In this document: one piece after another, positions 23,711 to 26,333 of the stretch
Position numbering within the stretch: position 1 is the stretch's first letter
Layout: every line of letters starts with the position of its first letter
Origin: JAIQFR01 sp041494445
GTDB lineage: Bacteria; Acidobacteriota; Polarisedimenticolia; Polarisedimenticolales; JAIQFR01
Assembly (NCBI GenBank): GCA_041494445.1
Contig: JBGQAU010000037.1
Span: 1-26,333, forward strand
Direction: 5' to 3'
Length of the DNA stretch: 26,333 nt
Program-made: the position numbers and the translations under genes
Notes under the pieces: generated by a model
What the model saw: only the letters and a program-made list of their open reading frames with translations
The model's database searches: none
Told to the model about the DNA's origin: nothing

Positions 23711-24799
23711 ATGAACCCGACGCTGCTCCAGTTCGTGCTGATCCCGGCCGTCAAGATCGCCGTGGTGATCTCGATCATCCTGTTCGTGGTCGTGTACCTG
23801 GTGCTCCTCGAGCGGAAGGTCAACGCCTGGATGCAGTCGCGGCTCGGACCGATGCGCGTGGGGTGGCACGGCGTTCTCCAGACGATCGCCGACGTGATCA
23901 AGCTCTTCATCAAGGAAGACATCACCCCGACGCACGTCGACCGCCTGGCCTTCTTCCTCGCTCCGGTGATCCTCCTCCTCCCGGCGTTGGCGGCCTTCGC
24001 GGTCATTCCGCTCTCCGGCCAGCCGTTCCGGGTCGCCGGGGTCACGGTCACGCCGTGGATCAGCGACGTCAACGTGGGGCTGCTCTTCCTGCTGGCGATC
24101 GGGAGCCTCGGCGTGTACGGGATCGTGATGGCGGGATGGGCGTCGAACTCGAAATACTCGATGCTCGGCGCGCTGCGCTCGGCGGCGCAGATGGTCTCGT
24201 ACGAGGTTCCCCTGGGGTTGTCGGTGGTGTCCGTTCTGATGCTGGCGGGGACCGCCTCGATGGTGGGGATCGTCCGGGCCCAGGCCGCGGCGGGTTATTG
24301 GTTCGCCTTCTGGCTCCCGTATCCCCAGATCGTCGGCCTCTTCCTCTACTTCGTATCGGGGGTGGCGGAGACGAACCGCCTCCCGTTCGACCTGCCCGAG
24401 GCGGAGAACGAGCTGGTGGCCGGCTTTCACACCGAGTACTCGGGGATGAAGTTCGCGTTCTTCTTCCTCGCCGAGTACATCAACATGATCCTGGTCGGCT
24501 GCATCGTCGCCGTGCTTTTCCTGGGGGGCTGGCTGCCCGTGACCCTGGGGATCCCGGGGCTCAGGGAGCCGCTGTCGAACTTCCTGCCCCTCCTGGGGGA
24601 CGTGGGCGCGACGCTGACGGGGTTCTTCTGGCTCTCGGCCAAGGTGCTCGTCGTCCTGTTCGTCTATCTCTGGATGAGGGCCACGTTCCCCCGGTACCGC
24701 TACGACCAGCTGATGAGGCTCGGCTGGAAGTGGCTGATCCCGCTCGGCCTCGCCCACGTGATGCTCACGGGGCTCGTGATGCTTCTTAGCCGCGGCTAG
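23711..24799 (+). CDS. nuoH: NADH-quinone oxidoreductase subunit H
   Basis: Membrane subunit of 362 aa with about eight or nine TM helices that links the quinone site to the proton channels. The family blocks LLERKVNAWMQSRLGPMRVGWHG (two parts), YGIVMAGWASNSKYSMLGALRSAAQMVSYEV and ETNRLPFDLPEAENELVAGFHTEYSGMKFA are all present. It starts 1 nt after the nuoD stop. Confidence 0.97.
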   Translation: MNPTLLQFVLIPAVKIAVVISIILFVVVYLVLLERKVNAWMQSRLGPMRVGWHGVLQTIADVIKLFIKEDITPTHVDRLAFFLAPVILLLPALAAFAVIPLSGQPFRVAGVTVTPWISDVNVGLLFLLAIGSLGVYGIVMAGWASNSKYSMLGALRSAAQMVSYEVPLGLSVVSVLMLAGTASMVGIVRAQAAAGYWFAFWLPYPQIVGLFLYFVSGVAETNRLPFDLPEAENELVAGFHTEYSGMKFAFFFLAEYINMILVGCIVAVLFLGGWLPVTLGIPGLREPLSNFLPLLGDVGATLTGFFWLSAKVLVVLFVYLWMRATFPRYRYDQLMRLGWKWLIPLGLAHVMLTGLVMLLSRG

Positions 24800-24843
24800 G
24801 GCGGAGTTCGGGTCCCGGCCGGGGACTTTCGAGGTGGAAGGCG

Positions 24844-25326
24844 ATGTCCAAGATCGTGCGTCCGCAGGACAGCGTCTTCAGGAAGTTGTTCCTCCTGGAG
24901 CTCCTCGCGGGTCTCTGGGTGACCCTGAAGTACCAGTTCCGCCCCAAGGTCACCCAGCAGTACCCCAGGGAGCGCCCGGAACTCCGGCCACGCTTCCGCG
25001 GCGTCCCGCGCCTCCGCGATCACCCGGACGTGGAGGGGCCGCTGTGCGTCGGCTGCAACCAGTGCGCGCTGGCCTGTCCGGACCGCTGCATCACGGTCAT
25101 CGCCGAGGACCGCAAGGTCGGGAAGGGAAAGCAGGCCAGGAGCTTCTACATCGACTACGAAAAGTGCTGCCTGTGCGGCCTCTGCGTCGATCCGTGCCCG
25201 ACGAAGCCGATCACCGCGATCTACATGTCCCACGACTACGAGATGGCGAAGTACCGCCGGTACGAGTTCATGTCGGACATGGGAGTCCTCTACGAGGGGC
25301 ACGACCGCACGGACTACAAGAAGTAG
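24844..25326 (+). CDS. nuoI: NADH-quinone oxidoreductase subunit I (2 x 4Fe-4S)
   Basis: Ferredoxin-like subunit of 160 aa. Two clusters are encoded by C68-x2-C71-x2-C74-x3-C78-P and C108-x2-C111-x2-C114-x3-C118-P, and there is an extra Cys at 109. These pass electrons towards cluster N2. The N-terminal part is amphipathic (LFLLELLAGLWVTLKYQF), for membrane contact. The usual C-terminal tail is kept. Confidence 0.96.
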   Translation: MSKIVRPQDSVFRKLFLLELLAGLWVTLKYQFRPKVTQQYPRERPELRPRFRGVPRLRDHPDVEGPLCVGCNQCALACPDRCITVIAEDRKVGKGKQARSFYIDYEKCCLCGLCVDPCPTKPITAIYMSHDYEMAKYRRYEFMSDMGVLYEGHDRTDYKK

Positions 25327-25336
25327 GAGCCCGGAG

Positions 25337-25846
25337 ATGGACGGACAGATGCTCATGTTCGCGGCGTTGGCCGGGGTGGCCCTGGCGTCGGCCGTGATGG
25401 TGGTGACGCGAAGGAACCTCGTTCACTCCGCGCTCTACCTGATCGTCACCTTGTTCGCCGTGGGCGCGATCTACGTCCTGCTCCGGGCGGAGCTCCTCGG
25501 GGTAGTCCAGGTGCTCGTCTACGCCGGCGGCATCATGGTCCTGTTCCTCTTCGTGATCCTGCTGGTGGAGCGGCCGGCGGTGGCGGCCCCGGGGAAGCCC
25601 CGTCGGGTGCACGTGGCCGCCTCCTCGCTCATGACCGCTCTCGTGGCGGGCCTGCTCGCCTGGCGCTTCCTCGCCGGCGGGCCGGACCGGGCCGGGGACA
25701 CGGCGGCGCTGTCCGCTCAGGGCGGGAACCTCGAGGCCGTGGCGATGACGATGTTCCGCGACTACCTGCTCCCCTTCGAGGCGGTGTCGGTGCTCCTTCT
25801 CGTCGCGCTGGTGGGGGCCATCGTCCTGGCCCGCTCCAAGGCCTGA
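25337..25846 (+). CDS. nuoJ: NADH-quinone oxidoreductase subunit J
   Basis: Membrane subunit of 169 aa with five TM helices. NLVHSALYLIVTLFAVGAIYVLL and EFxxVVQVLVYAGGIMVLFLFVI-type blocks (here ELLGVVQVLVYAGGIMVL) identify it. It starts 10 nt after nuoI. Confidence 0.94.
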   Translation: MDGQMLMFAALAGVALASAVMVVTRRNLVHSALYLIVTLFAVGAIYVLLRAELLGVVQVLVYAGGIMVLFLFVILLVERPAVAAPGKPRRVHVAASSLMTALVAGLLAWRFLAGGPDRAGDTAALSAQGGNLEAVAMTMFRDYLLPFEAVSVLLLVALVGAIVLARSKA

Positions 25847-25863
25847 ACCCGGGAGGACGGACG

Positions 25864-26166
25864 ATGCTCGCGCCCCAACACGTGATGCTGTTCAGCCTGG
25901 CGCTTTTCAGCGTCGGCGTCATCGGCGTCCTGCTCCGGCGGAACGCCATCCTGATCCTGATGAGCATCGAGCTGATGCTCAACGCGGCCAACGTGAACCT
26001 CGTTGCGTTCGCCTGGGCCCGCCCGGACGTGGCGGGCCAGGTTCTCGCGATGTTCGTCATCGCGGTGGCGGCCGGGGAGACGGCGGTGGGTCTCGCGATC
26101 CTCATTGCCCTCTTCCGGAACCGAGCGAGCCTCAACGTCGACGACATCGACCTCCTCAAGTGGTAG
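25864..26166 (+). CDS. nuoK: NADH-quinone oxidoreductase subunit K
   Basis: MrpC-like membrane subunit, 100 aa, three TM helices. The proton-channel Glu residues are in ILMSIELMLNAANVNLVAF and VIAVAAGETAVGLAI. GGGAGG precedes the ATG. It lies 17 nt after nuoJ. Confidence 0.96.
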   Translation: MLAPQHVMLFSLALFSVGVIGVLLRRNAILILMSIELMLNAANVNLVAFAWARPDVAGQVLAMFVIAVAAGETAVGLAILIALFRNRASLNVDDIDLLKW

Positions 26167-26173
26167 GGCGTCC

Positions 26174-26333
26174 ATGCTGAAGCTGATTTGGCTGATTCCG
26201 GTTCTTCCGCTCGTGGGCGTGGCGGTGAACGGGTTATTGGGCCCGAGGCTGTCGCGGCGTGCGGTGGGGCTCGTGGCGTGCGGCGTGGTGTTGCTGTCGT
26301 TCCTGCTGTCGGTGGGAGCGGTGGTGCAGCTAT
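26174..26333 (+). CDS. nuoL: NADH-quinone oxidoreductase subunit L, 3'-truncated by window edge
   Basis: Only the first 53 codons are in the window. The start MLKLIWLIPVLPLVGVAVNG, followed by LLGPRLSRRAVGLVACG, is the usual first TM of the antiporter-like subunit L. It starts 7 nt after nuoK, as expected in the nuo operon. The rest lies beyond base 26333. Confidence 0.88.
   Translation, partial: MLKLIWLIPVLPLVGVAVNGLLGPRLSRRAVGLVACGVVLLSFLLSVGAVVQL

Overview
This is a GC-rich bacterial chromosome segment. Several features fit an uncultured-type Acidobacteriota or a related Gram-negative, GC-rich lineage: a class A PBP1B with a UB2H-like region, lipoproteins, a pseudopilin, an HU protein with a longer-than-usual helix-strand junction, and a nuo operon that runs from nuoD straight to nuoH. 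The phylum is an inference from gene content and style; no rRNA is present to settle it.

Layout. (1) 1-5203, host genes: the 3' part of queC, a convergent two-TM HAMP-like protein, a small conserved protein, an HU protein, a PBP1B-type peptidoglycan synthase and a GspG-like pseudopilin. (2) 5255-14053, an integrated mobile element of about 8.7 kb. It is bounded by a perfect 65-bp direct repeat (5255-5319 and 13989-14053). The repeat is the 3' part of a tRNA-Leu(GAG) gene; the right copy belongs to the intact tRNA and the left copy is an orphan fragment. (3) 14144-17857, minus strand: HEAT-repeat protein, pgk, tpiA, secG, then the tRNA-Leu. (4) 17918-20984, plus strand: lipoprotein, DUF192 protein, a zincin-like protein with a degenerate active site, and a lytic transglycosylase. 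(5) 21112 to the end: nuoABCDHIJK and the start of nuoL.

The element is the most interesting part. A near-consensus promoter (5537-5565) lies just inside the left end. It heads a tightly packed plus-strand series: a small unknown protein, an AlpA/excisionase-like HTH protein, a Spo11/TopoVI-A-like protein with a candidate catalytic Tyr and Toprim residues, another small unknown protein, and a DUF3987-type P-loop replication protein. After a hairpin-rich non-coding stretch come a P27-family small terminase and an HK97-fold major capsid protein. Two minus-strand cargo genes of unknown function, a Cys-rich HTH protein and a tyrosine integrase complete it. There is no large terminase, portal, protease or tail gene. 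The best reading is a capsid-encoding phage satellite that depends on a helper phage. It carries a Spo11-like (Mini-A-like) protein with no TopoVI-B partner visible in the element. A decayed prophage is the main alternative, but all its frames are intact and several starts overlap the preceding stop, which argues against decay.
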